NCBI GenBank assembly: GCA_033085395.1
Contig: JANQBS010000135.1
Location: 44,683 to 108,682 of the forward strand
DNA from: Xanthoparmelia taractica
Taxonomy: Eukaryota; Ascomycota; Lecanoromycetes; Lecanorales; Parmeliaceae
Length of the DNA: 64,000 bases
Reading direction: 5' to 3'
Below are positions 32,923 through 43,336 of this stretch, in pieces. Positions within the stretch are counted from its first letter, which is position 1. The number at the start of each line of letters is the position of its first letter. The position numbers and the translations under genes are program-made. The notes beneath the pieces were generated by a model. The model searched no databases and had not been told where the DNA came from. It worked only from the letters and a program-made list of their open reading frames with translations.

Positions 32923-35818
32923 CGGGGGTGAGGGGAAGAGGGGAGGGTGGGGTTTGTGATCATGGGCGGGTATTGGATAGAGGGGGTTTGGCGGAACTGA
33001 ACTGGGAATGCGGCGGACGCAGATGTTGTTATGGTTTTGGAGGAGAAGGGGTTGGGTGGTGTTGTTTTGGTACTGTTGTACCTTCATCCAAATCCACGTA
33101 ACGAAGAAAGAAGATGTATCCGTACAGAAATGTCTAGCAATAGTATTAGAATACTCTCTGTACTGGTATAAGATCAACCCCATGATAACAACGTTTCAAC
33201 TCAGACTCCAAGTCACGAAGAAACCATCTTCAAGTCCGTTTTCAGAGCAATCACATTGCACGGCACATCTATGCCATACTGTAACCCCTTCCGCCATAGA
33301 CCGCGGACCTTTGCGACACTCATAGGGCAACTGCAAGACCACCTTACTCAACTCTACCACGTAGCCGGATGAAATCCCTGTTACACTCTTGCCGCAGATT
33401 CGTACAGGGTGCTGAGGGCCGGCGGCGCTGTGAGCTCCAGATCTGATCATTGGGGCTCCATGCCGTGTCTCGAGAGTCAAGATCGCGGACTCTTTTGTAG
33501 GCGAAGAGCCGGCGGAGGCAGGTGAGACAGGCGGAGATGACGCCTGCGGCGGGTCTTGATGCTGGTCTAGATTGGGATGTTGGGGCTGGTGGCATTGGCT
33601 GTCTGGCAGCATTAGTGGATTTGTGAGAAGAAAAGGACGAGAAGAGGGCCCATTTCTGCGCAGCGGAGGGAGGGGGGAGAAGGACCAATGGACGGCTGTT
33701 GAGACACATGCAGAAGTAGTTTTCTGCGGAGCTTCTTATGAGAAAAGTCAGATGGATTCTGCTCATGATACAGACTGTAATATTGACACGCTCGACTAGC
33801 GCTGTAAGACCTCGCGGTATCAAGATTTCTAATGTCGACTCACAAACCGCCCGCCAGGAAAGCCGCTGGAAGTTTCACCTTGTGAAACGTGGGTAGCGGA
33901 GATTTCACAATATTGGCGTGGGGAGCATATAAGATGGTCACCATCGTGACGATGTTTGGGATCGTATTGTCCAGGTAAGCATATAGGCGGTCGATAGGGC
34001 AGGACATAATTTGCTCAGACTCCTAGAAATCCTAAACAGAAATGGTAAAGAGATGGAGATCAGGATCACGGGGATATGCCATGTGGTGACAGCGGCCCAA
34101 CGACGTAGGTGGCAGTGGGGAACCCTTCGATAGGCAAAAGTCTGCTGTACATCAAGAGGATGGATAATTTTATGGCGGCGATACTTGTGGCGTAAATTAT
34201 TTCGTCTGCGGAAAGAGCCTTGGGTCGTAGTTCAGCACCGCTGATCAGTGATGCTGTTTATTAGCAGGACTGATGACCCGCAAAATAGACCCACTTCCAG
34301 CAGCTTAGCAAGATTCCTTGGAGGAATCGCTGCGAAGAGTTTCTCGGACCTAAGGTGGACGGCTGCAAACTATGTTTTAGCTGATGAATTCTTGTGGTAT
34401 GTCAGAGGTGACTCACAGATGATACAGAAGGCACAACTACCCCAGTTCAAGACCTAGGGCCAATCAGAGTCGTCAACGGAATCGGGACTCGCAACGACAA
34501 GATAATACACATGCGACAACGATCAAGCAGTCGTCAGCTCCAATTCACATTTCAGTATCTTCGAGCAATAAGTCACAAACCTACAAAGACGGTAGACACG
34601 ATGGAAACAGCAATGACGGATCCAACAATCGTGGGGCCGCGATGGGCGTTGAGGTCGACGTTTGAATGAGCCGACGAAAGCTTGGCTGTCTAGTAGGCAG
34701 GAAGTTGAGACGCTCGCCCGCAAGTAAAGAATGGTGCGACCTGATATTTTAAGAATACTTTATCAGTCCAATGAGAGTTTTTGCCTTGATGTACCCCACA
34801 CAAGTCTGGAGCGAACGAGCAATTGGATATGGTTGCTGCCATGGTCAATATGCGATGTCAAGTTCGAGCATTCATCCCAGTCAGCTGACCGGCGAAACTT
34901 ACCTCTCTGAGAGTCACAGACGTCGGCACCGGTACTGATATCTGCACGGTCGATGTGCGTGGCTACCGCTCGTGCATGCAAATTGACAGATTCGAAAGCT
35001 CCACCCGCATATCCACCAACGGACCGGCCAAGCAACCCTATCTTTTATGAATGGGTTCGACATGCTCAAATCGGTCCCAGCCAAGTGATTTGGCATATAC
35101 TACGGTAGTCAGCGTCTGTATTCTGATACCTGTCATGGCCAGTAGGAACCCGTGAGGAGCCTGGAAAGTCCGATGACCATGCTTCACCCTGGCGGGTATC
35201 TGCAGGCTGCAATGGACCGAGCATAGCCTTCATGGTGCCAAGGTGATTCCCGCGACATCGAGGCGCAGTCTAGCGGCAGGGAAGCGGTAGATTGCTTGAT
35301 ACAGTATTTGCTAGCCTTTTGAAATTCGATTCAAAGATCTGAGAGACTGATACTTATGCATGTTCGGGCCAGATTGATTCCACTAATAGCAGCTCACTGA
35401 TGGCTATACCACAATTTGGAATCAAATTAATATCTAGAAGAGGGAATGGGATGAAGCAAAGCTGAATGACGATGAAATTCTTTTTCAATTGAGCTTACTG
35501 AGACTCTCGGTTACCGTATGTTATGATATGTCTCTGTGTTTCAGATGTCCGAATGTCGGATCCATCTGTAAGTTCTAGTAATTGGCCCTGCATACTATGT
35601 GTATGGGAAAGATTTCTCACTTAAGGTACATTCAAGTACCACCAGTGCCAAGATAAAACAGTACCGCGAAATCTCCCCTTATCAGGCCTAGCGAGATCGC
35701 CGCCCTTTCGTGATTGTTTTTCTTTTTTTTTAGAATCTTTCTCCCATCCTGCCACAACACTGTCAGACGTACTTGCGTCTCACATTTCCATAAGCTTCAC
35801 CACTGCCCTCCATTGACG
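32923..35818. other. Gene-poor region with possible small minus-strand frames and a membrane-protein relic
   Basis: Two overlapping minus-strand open frames lie at 33823-33344 (159 codons, basic, Pro/Ser-rich) and 33612-33196 (138 codons, ending in a stretch with CRKGPRSMAEGVTVWHRC). Neither has a domain I can name and they could be exons of one gene or chance. A further minus-strand frame at 35035-34763 (ARAVATHIDRADISTG) precedes the membrane-protein relic given below. The last 400 bp before 35819 form the promoter of the reductase gene. Confidence 0.35.
34487..34660 (-). pseudogene. Relic of fungal rhodopsin-like (PTH11-type) membrane protein
   Basis: The minus strand reads VDLNAHRGPTIVGSVIAVSI followed by VSTVFV then, after about 35 bp in another frame, GADDCLIVVACVLSCR. 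This matches the start of the fungal rhodopsin-domain family, in which a helix beginning N-x-x-R-G-P is followed by (W)DD(W/Y)xIxxxWxL. The intervening region and the remaining five helices are not recognisable, so I read it as a truncated relic. The assignment rests on two short motifs. Confidence 0.4.
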
Positions 35819-36988
35819 ATGAAGGCACTTGTCCTCGATGCAGAACGACGAACCGCTAATGTCAAAACCGTCCCTGATCCACGACCGTCAGCGAACGAAC
35901 TTCTCATCCGAGTGGAAGCTGTAGCGCTCAATCCTATCGACTCTCTTTACGTGTTCAACCCTCTCGCTTCCACAGGACGTACCATAGGCAGCGACTTTGC
36001 TGGAGTGATTGACGCTCTGGGAACTGGTGTCCCGCCAACAAGCAGATTGAAAGCAGGAGATCGAGTTGCAGGCTTCTTGCAAGGCGCATGCAGTGTGAAC
36101 GACCGGCCTGGCGCCTTTGCGAATTATCTTGTGTGCCCATGGGACCTGGTCTGGAAAGTTGGAGATGGGACGCGGCTCCAAGAGGCATCGGCCGTTAGTC
36201 TCTGTGGACTGACCGCTGCGCAAGCCTTGTTCTTTCGAATGGGCCTGGAAGTCCCTTTTCGATGGCTCGGAAGGCCGGCATCGACTGGTAGGCTAGAGAA
36301 GCTTAAACAAAAGCAGCCAAGCACGTTATCGTTCTTCATATACGGTGCCTCAACCTCCGTTGGCCTGTACGCTGCACAACTCGTTCATCAATCTGCAGGC
36401 TCGAGCGGGAGAAATATTAGATTGTTTGGCACAGCGGGCCAAAAGCACTTCACGATGCTTAAAGCTAAACCTTACAGCTATGATGGTCTAGTGGACTATC
36501 ATGATGAAGATTGGCCTGGAAAGGTTCGTAGCCTCACGAATGGAACTGGGGTAGACTACGCCTACGATTGCATCTCAGAGGGCGAGACGGTTTCGAAAAC
36601 TTGTGACACCTTGGCGCCGAGCGGTAAGCTGGCAATCGTGCGTTCACGAGAAGGTGGCGCGTGGGCTGCACCGGACTTGCCGACAGTACCCTCGTACGGG
36701 GCCGTGTGGGAAGGGCTTGGTGAGGTCGTCCAGTATCAAGGGATGAATCTTCCAGCTTCACAAGAGGCGCGAAATTTTGCAGTCGCTTTCTACAAATGGC
36801 TTTCCGAGGGAGGCAGATTGAAACCAAATCCCCTTCGTGAGATGCCAGGTGGATTGGAAAACATTGTTGACGATGGCTTTAGGTTGCTAGGCTCTGGGAC
36901 AATGGGAGATCGAGACGCAAAGAGCGAGAAGGCTTGGATGAAACCACTGAGCGCTGAGAAAATGGTATATAAGATTGTTGCCGAGTGA
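35819..36988 (+). CDS. Medium-chain reductase, ToxD/LovC-like enoyl reductase family
   Basis: Single exon, 389 residues from the ATG at 35819; the frame is open further upstream but the leader there is pyrimidine-rich and unlike protein. The product is an MDR-superfamily NADPH-dependent oxidoreductase lacking structural-zinc cysteines: GroES-like half with ELLIRVEAVALNPIDSL, TIGSDFAGVIDALG and GDRVAGFLQG, then a Rossmann half with SFFIYGASTSVGLYAAQLV (GxxxxVG dinucleotide loop), VDYAYDCISEGET and GKLAIV. This subgroup contains trans-acting enoyl reductases that serve PKS and PKS-NRPS enzymes with dead ER domains, as well as unrelated quinone-type reductases. The PKS-NRPS in this window has such a dead ER, but it is 8.3 kb away across transposon relics, so the partnership is a hypothesis. 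Confidence 0.82.
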   Translation: MKALVLDAERRTANVKTVPDPRPSANELLIRVEAVALNPIDSLYVFNPLASTGRTIGSDFAGVIDALGTGVPPTSRLKAGDRVAGFLQGACSVNDRPGAFANYLVCPWDLVWKVGDGTRLQEASAVSLCGLTAAQALFFRMGLEVPFRWLGRPASTGRLEKLKQKQPSTLSFFIYGASTSVGLYAAQLVHQSAGSSGRNIRLFGTAGQKHFTMLKAKPYSYDGLVDYHDEDWPGKVRSLTNGTGVDYAYDCISEGETVSKTCDTLAPSGKLAIVRSREGGAWAAPDLPTVPSYGAVWEGLGEVVQYQGMNLPASQEARNFAVAFYKWLSEGGRLKPNPLREMPGGLENIVDDGFRLLGSGTMGDRDAKSEKAWMKPLSAEKMVYKIVAE

Positions 36989-37982
36989 GAAGTGCGTCTT
37001 TGAACCCTGATTCCTGTATCGTCTTTGGAACTATTGACTAGACTGGGCGAGAGCGCGGACAAGGGTTGGTTGCAGGTAGGGTAAGCAAGAACTATATACC
37101 ATACGGGTAGAGAATCCGAGTCATCTGGGCAGGTCGTTACAATCGAACGTGGGGTGGGGACGAGGATTTCATGTTATGGTTTGCTTATCCTACATCTTGA
37201 ACCGATTACGCCGATGAAATCGTTACTAGGGGACTTGTTACAGTTTGCAGTTTAGATGCACGACCAAAGAACTCGCGTGCATTGTGTTCTTGTATCGATG
37301 CAGCTAGGTATTGATGGTGGTAGGAAGTCTCCCAATAGTATTTCTTCGAACATTGAGACTTGCTTGCTTGATTCATACTTGACAGGCAAGATTTTTGGCA
37401 AGCTCATATTCGAGAAATATGGACGTCGGACGCGGCATCAACATTTCTGTGGCTGGAGGTGGATATCCAGGTGCATCTCCAGAAGTAATGCTAGATACCA
37501 GGATCTATTGGATTCGCTCAGCAATTACAGTTTGCAGGATCAGCTCTGCCGAAGCCTAAGATGAGAGTATCTACGTTCGGGAAAGATGAGGGGTACTCAA
37601 TGCAATGTCAACTGATTCCGCCGTTGGTTTGGTATGTACCCTTCACGCTGTGCATGAATATTCGTCCAAACAATACCTTCATTGAACACATATGTTATAG
37701 GCGACGGAGTAAGCACTCTCGGGCCCATTCGCCTTCGGCGATATCAGACCAGCAGAAAATCATTGGCTCTACCAATATTGACAGCCATCTCCCTAGACCT
37801 GCAACACGATCGGACCTATCCAAACCATATTCCCCTCTTCGTCCTGGGAACTTAATGGTCCGGACGGTCCGTCCAACGACCTCGAACGGTCCAAAATGAA
37901 GCTATACAAACAGTCCACAGTCCGTCCAGCCTCCTAGACCGTCCAACCTCATATTGGACGGTCTGGACTATCAGTCCGAGGC
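36989..37982. other. Region with coding-like fragment and hAT-end-like GGACCG repeats
   Basis: Nothing complete. At about 37703-37855 the plus strand is open as GDGVSTLGPIRLRRYQ...IPLFVLGT, preceded by a possible intron (gtatgt 37632 to ttatag 37702) and by another open fragment; I do not recognise the family. From 37855 to 37980 copies of the GGTCCGGACGGTCC / GGACGGTCT motif cluster in both orientations, next to the transposase relic. Confidence 0.4.
37855..37980. repeat. Clustered GGACCGT motifs and inverted repeat, probable hAT terminal region
   Basis: Five or more copies of ggaccgt/acggtcc occur within 126 bp. They include a perfect 11-bp inverted repeat, agaccgtccaa (37936-37946) and ttggacggtct (37954-37964), around a 7-nt loop. 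hAT elements carry short subterminal motifs that bind transposase; lying directly beyond the 3' end of a hAT transposase relic, this fits a subterminal region. Confidence 0.55.
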
Positions 37983-38195
37983 CTCAATGAGTGCTTTCAT
38001 TGCTCCATCCTTCATGTTATCAACAATCGCATGTAGATCTTCCTTCGTAAAGACACCCAATCGAAATCATGACTTCAGATACTTCAATATCTCAATGGTC
38101 TTACTCTGAAGCTTACCTCTAGAGTCAGAAACAGTGCGTCTGGCCCCAGAAAACACTCGTTCTGGCTCCGCAGACATAACTGGAATCGAGTAGAT
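37983..38195 (-). pseudogene. hAT transposase C-terminal relic
   Basis: The minus strand reads IYSIPVMSAEPERVFSGARRTV, then KTIEILKYLKS, a TGA, and FRLGVFTKEDLHAIVDNM. SIPxMSAEPERVFSGARRT is the conserved core of the hAT dimerisation domain. The TGA sits where the family has Trp (TGG), as expected of a G-to-A change. No complete transposase frame remains upstream (38200 onward), so the element is dead. Confidence 0.82.
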
Positions 38196-39313
38196 ATCGA
38201 TCGCTATTCTTGAAAGAAGAGGATATTGGGGGCGGACTATTAAGTTCCTTGCTCTTCGTAATTTCCTGCGCCATCTTCAACCCCGGTGTAGCCAGTTCCG
38301 TCATCGCCTCGGAATGCTTCCTGACGCATCTGTACGGCCGTCTCATGTTTTGCTGCCGCGGTGGGGCAAGAGATCACGGGGATCGAAGCGCCGGTATCTA
38401 CGCCCGTTGACGGTACCCTAGATACAAGAGGGAACGGGTAGTAAGCTGGATTCCTCACTGGGGGTGCGTTGCTACTGTGAGAGGTATCATGGCGTAGGTA
38501 TTCACTCCGCATATGGAACTAGGTTCGGATGGGGAGGATATGAGATTGCCGGTATCTGGAAGAGAACGGCTTTGATCCGAAGGGGTTGGGTGGAAAGTCT
38601 TTAACTGAGAGCACGAACAGTACGATGTTCAAGTTGGGGGAATTGATGGGCTATGGAGAATTATTGAAGGACTAATGCAATCAGAAAGCTAAGCAGTGAG
38701 CCAATCGCTTTGGCACGAGTGTCAAAGTATCTGGCATTGAGCTATGGAAAGGAAACGTGTGGCTCTTTGAGTCTTTTCTCCGTACCCTCAGGCCATGACT
38801 GTCTCAAGATTAACATGCAATCCTGTAGCACTGATGTTTCGGTAACCTGCAGGAAGATTCCATGGGCCTTTCTTGGCACTGGAGCCATCGCGTTCGCTTG
38901 TTGAATGATTTCCGAAGTGCATTTGATTCATTGTGAGGTGTAAATTCGTCCCAAACAACCAACCACCACCACCACGCTTTATCCTCCAAACAAGTCGCCA
39001 GGCGCGAATGACTCCAAGAGCAACAATAGCTTCATTATCTACGAGTGCAGCAAACGAAAGGCTGTGTGTAAGTTTGGTGGCTTTATTGGAAAGGGTACAG
39101 GCACAAGGTGAAACCTCACCTTGTTTGCGCGTCATTGGTTAGCGCGCTTTGTTGACCTCACTTATTTCATAGGCAACCAGCTTCAGCGAACGCAACAGTC
39201 CCCAATCTCTAGCCACCATGAGAGAGTTTAGATCTACGCACCTCTAGTATCACCCAGAAATCTAACCGCCCTCTCCTCAATCTTGCTGATCCAGCGACTG
39301 TCATCCTTCAAAC
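38196..39313. other. Upstream remnant of hAT element and intergenic DNA
   Basis: Minus-strand open frames near 38512-38125 adjoin the hAT relic and may be more of its decayed body, but carry no recognisable motif. The rest, to 39313, shows nothing I can name. Confidence 0.35.
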
Positions 39314-40180
39314 ATGCCAAAGCGCTCGGCTCTCCTCACTCTTCTACAGGTAGAGACTGAGCCCACGCAGAAGTATTACAACGAAGTCGTCGATGAAACA
39401 ACTGGAAACCCGCAGCAAATAAGCGGGTTGGTAGAAGAAAACGTCCGAGACGATGTTTTAATCCTCCTTACTACCCACCATCACCGCCTGGCACAATTCT
39501 TCCGCCGCCTGCGCTCCATCGCACGGCAGACATCTAAATCAGCAACTACAGGCAAAATAGCGGCTGAGTCGGTAGAGCTGCTCATTGATATACTTCCTTA
39601 TCTTCATCAGCTCCTTGAGCCCACCAAAGTGCTCGACTTCCTCCTACCAGCGCTCGATGTCTGTTTCGCTGCCTCACAACGCCCGGCGCTGCGCGAGCTG
39701 GCATCTGTACTTACATCTTCTGGCACATTGTTAGAGCATCTAGTCTCTGATCATCTAGGTGTTGAAATCATCCGACAATGGGCTTCGATGCAGAGCACAA
39801 TCGCTCTGGATGCGGGGACTTTAAGTTTGTGGACTGAAAGATTGGTGAGCATGGTACACAAATGTGGCATAGATCACGCTGAAAAAGTCACAAGAGGATG
39901 CAATGACATGCCTCGTAAACATTGAGATTAGCCAAGGCGTGGATGAATCCGTGGACGCAATTCTATGTCACAATCGAGATGCAGAAGCTTTGCTGGATAA
40001 AAGGAGATGTCAGATCAATATCTTGTCGAACTGGTGAACCAAGGTATGCTATCACTATTGGAGGCGGCGTTCAAGGCGGTAGAAGAGATCGCGGCCGAGG
40101 TCGAGCAGATTATGCTCGAGACGAAGAAGATGCTTGACGCGGTTTCCGTGGCCAAGGAATCCAGCACGCGCTTACGCTAG
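39314..40180 (+). pseudogene. Unrecognised helical protein gene, apparent frameshift
   Basis: Exon 1 (39314-39844) encodes 177 residues, with LLTTHHHRLAQFFRRLRSIA and VELLIDILPYLHQLLEPTKVL; mostly amphipathic helix. A 52 bp GT-AG intron (39845-39896) leads to DAMTCLVNIEISQGVDESVDAIL, then NRDAEALLDK. Near 40002 the coding-like frame shifts by one base to EMSDQYLVELVNQGMLSLLEAAFKAVEEIAAEVEQ and ends at TAG 40178-40180 with a Lys/Glu-rich coiled coil. No GT-AG intron explains the shift, so I infer a 1-nt deletion or a sequencing error. Family and function unknown. Confidence 0.45.
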
Positions 40181-41340
40181 CTTTAATTTGTACTGGTGCT
40201 GTTTGGAAGGATTGGATTGAGCCGTGAAGATATGCTTGATGGGAAGGGGGTCAGATGAAGGTTTTGTATCGGGATATGAGGTTTCCGAGTATGAGTGGTT
40301 TGGCCCGTCAAATGTACAGTCAGGAGACTGCTTGAAAAGACGTATGGGGATGAGGAGATGATAGTGATTTCAATGTCTCAAGCAATGAATCGTAAGCTCT
40401 GTGTCAAGTCGCTCTTGTAAAGAAGAGAGATATGTCGAATGCTAAAATGAATGTCCCGCCATCCTGCTTCAATAATTGCAACATGGTAATTTCCCGCGGG
40501 AAAAGACTCACTGGCCCATTCACACGCTCCCCACCCACTCCCTTCCCTTTCTTTCCCTGCACCCTGTATTCATCGTCCACTCACAATCTCACTCGTCCGC
40601 TTCTACTTTCCGTACGCCTTTTTTTGGCTCGCCCGGGTGCCTCTCACATCCTGTTCTCGAAAGCAGGTTCCAAGTGCTCGTTATTGCTCTCGCTCTTGCC
40701 AATAGAATGCGAACGGGAATTTTGGGGTCCTTGATACCGACCATGATGTTCTTTAGGAGCGTGGTTGGCGGGGGAAGGGGAGTTTGTGGCTGATGCGGTC
40801 AGTGCGCCGATGGAGTATAAGCAAGTGATGTGTACGAATGGTGAAGCTATTTATCTTCGCTTGACTCCGTATTAATTTTTCCTGGTCTCCCTTCTCCGGA
40901 GGGACTGGAAACGCAATGCGCCATTGTCGCTGTGCGGATCACGGATAATGTCATTTGCACAAGAAACTAGAATGTAAGATTCAGTAAAGCGACACGTTAC
41001 TATACACCGTCGTGTCCAACCTGTGGTATGACTTATGCGTTGCGTCCTTGCCTCAAATCAAAGCGCTTCCGCCTGTTCTTGAATGCCTTTCGTGATTTAT
41101 CGTCTATGATATCGTAGAACAAATCATCCTGCCGAAACTTTTGCTAAATAGACGTCATCTAGGTATCCAAGATCACAGGACTGACTCAGCGCTTCTGAGC
41201 GTCTATATAAGTGCCGGTGATTACTGCGTTGATCGCTTTCCATTATGAAGGAATTGAAGTTGAACCCGCTTGGGCCAAATCGTCCTGGTTTCCGGTTCGG
41301 ATGCGACTGTCTTGAAACATTTTGCAGGAATGGAGGGTCT
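40181..41340. other. Intergenic region
   Basis: A pyrimidine-rich tract at 40500-40660 looks promoter-like but no gene follows that I can support. The remainder shows nothing recognisable. Confidence 0.4.
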
Positions 41341-41443
41341 ACCTGCTTTTGAGCGTCAAGGTATCTTCCAATTCATGTCACTGCCGATGGAAGTACGTTG
41401 TGAGATCTACCGTCTCGCCGTTATCGAGCCCCATCCCTCATAA
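41341..41443 (+). pseudogene. 2EXR/F-box-like fragment
   Basis: A short frame reads ERQGIFQFMSLPMEVRCEIY followed by RLAVIEP and stops at 41441-41443. F-x-F-M-x-LPMEVR-x-EIYRLA is the 2EXR start motif. No continuing family sequence is visible, so this is a fragment, related to the genes in 7.5-12 kb. Confidence 0.6.
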
Positions 41444-41699
41444 TATTCGGCATCGAGATCCTCCTGAAAAGATTCGACCTAAAGTACACGCATGGGCTGC
41501 AATTAACTACGATTTTAAGAAGCCTAAACTCATATTTTACAAGGTTCCTAGCAACAGTAATGGGGCCATTACACAATGGATCTATCACCATAAAACCCTG
41601 TCAAGAAATAGATTGAGCGAACGGATGACGTCTGCTTAGATGAAGACGGTGCATCAGATCATGGCGGGGGTCCTAAGACCAGATCAGGATTTTTAAAGG

Positions 41700-41907
41700 C
41701 CAAGTGGAAGAATAAGAAGAAGATAGATGACTGCTTTGACTGTCACGATTGGCCTGATTTAGCCCTAACTGAGAATAGTCGTTAATGGATATCCTTCAAG
41801 AGGGTTGCGATCAAATCAGACAGGAATCGATCAATGAGCTAGTAGAAGGCATGCCTAAGAGGCTTCAAGATGTGATACGCCTTAAAGGGGGGATGACAGA
41901 TCACTAG
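41700..41907 (+). pseudogene. Tc1/mariner-type transposase C-terminal relic
   Basis: DWPDLALTEN (about 41746-41775) corresponds to the Tc1/mariner DWPxxSPDLNPIEN motif that carries the second catalytic Asp. After a stop and frame shift the end reads QESINELVEGMPKRLQDVIR then LKGGMTDH and stop at 41907, matching the conserved SMPRRLQ-V--KGG-T end. Several stops and a shift make it non-functional. No terminal inverted repeats identified. Confidence 0.78.
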
Positions 41908-43336
41908 ATAGTGGGTTTATAGTAGAAATGGTACCTAGATTCCCCGCTAAAAATCTACCCATCCCCCTTCTCACCCCCCTAAAAAGACCTTAGTAATAGG
42001 TTTCGGCTTCCCTGAGGAAAACTGGTGCGGAGACTGGCTCTCCCAAGGCAAATCTCCTAGGACCTACGCTTCCTTAGACACAGTATTAGGAATGCACTGC
42101 ACTTGTTGCTAGGTATCTGCTTGGTTTCAGCTTTGAGAATTGCTTGGGGAATATCAATGATGCGATAGCATCAGCTTCAGTAAATAAATCCGAAGAATTC
42201 TAGGTATGAACCACTGCCCGTGGCGTGAGCCATTTTTGGTGTAGGCCACCGCTGGTGGGGTACTATTATTGCCACCGCCGCCAACCTGAAGACTGGCTTT
42301 CTTCTTGAGAATAGCTTGCAGACTTAGATAAGCACTACCCCATACCAATATTAGACAGTTTGCGTAGAGTATTCTAAAGTCGTTTTTAATGTTATAATGC
42401 AATGCTTGAATCGTTGTAATATCGAATACTAATCTAATATAGCAGAAGACTGAGTGTAAAAGTATCGAATATATAAAAGGTTACGAGGATGAAGCATAGC
42501 ATCCGACGCGGTGTAGGACTCCGTTCATGCCCCTTTCTCCGTCAAGAGAAAAGCAGTCTTTGTTTTACTCTGCTTTGAATTTTGGACGCGGACCAATGAT
42601 TAGTGATATTTAAGAAGATTGTAGAGAAGCCACCCGGGACTCTAGATGTTAGTGACACAGAGTAGCCCGTTGACACGGGGATTTCTTGCACAATTTCTTA
42701 TTATGGAGATTCGAGATGTGTACATCATAGGTATTTGTTCCGACGTCCAAAAGAGTCCTCCGAATTCTCTCCCGACTTCTCGCACTTTCGACTTGAACGA
42801 AAGGATGCTGCTCCACTAGCCGGGGGTGTGTCTCTTCCCTACTTGAGTCGGCAACGCAAGCCACTGGCGTATAATTAGTAATTGGCAGAATGATTAGTAA
42901 TATTCACGTGCAGGATAGGATTTTTTTTAAATAAAGTGAGACATATGAGCTACTACAAACTCAAGACCGATGCGGAAAGACAGGGAGGGTAACAGAGAAC
43001 TATTGCGTTGAGATGGGAGTTAGAAAGATGCGTCGGCAACTGGGCAAGACGACAGAGTCAGACGTGTATAAACTGATAAAGGCATTACTCCGGTTTTTTC
43101 TTGAGTGTGTACTACTCGACGAACGTAAAAGTACTAAAACAGTTGAAGGTGGTTGAACACGGGTTTTCGACTCCCTCGCCAATCTCTAGCCCTAACCCTA
43201 ACTCTGCAGAATAAGGTAAGGTAAGGAACCACATATTCCGTTCGCGGGGTTGAGCCGAGGGAGCAACGTGTCCTGTTCGACGGAGTAAGATCTAACAGGC
43301 ACAAGGTATCACACCAACTATTTCTTCCCTCTATCG
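41908..43336. other. Intergenic, A/T-rich in part
   Basis: No gene supported over 1.4 kb. 42360-42480 and 42880-42950 are A/T-rich. A short telomere-like stretch, ccctaaccctaac, lies at 43190-43202. The region separates transposon relics from the biosynthetic locus. Confidence 0.45.
43190..43202 (+). repeat. Short telomere-like (CCCTAA)2 tract
   Basis: Two CCCTAA units, the usual filamentous-fungal telomere repeat, plus one extra base, inside non-coding sequence. So short a tract can arise by chance. Confidence 0.5.

Noticed and set aside
31367..36988. Assigning the FAD monooxygenase and the reductase firmly to the PKS-NRPS cluster
   Set aside because: They lie 8-13 kb away across relics; without expression or synteny data the link is only a hypothesis.
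43190..43202. Telomere-like tract as a chromosome-end fusion scar
   Set aside because: Two units are too few to distinguish from chance.
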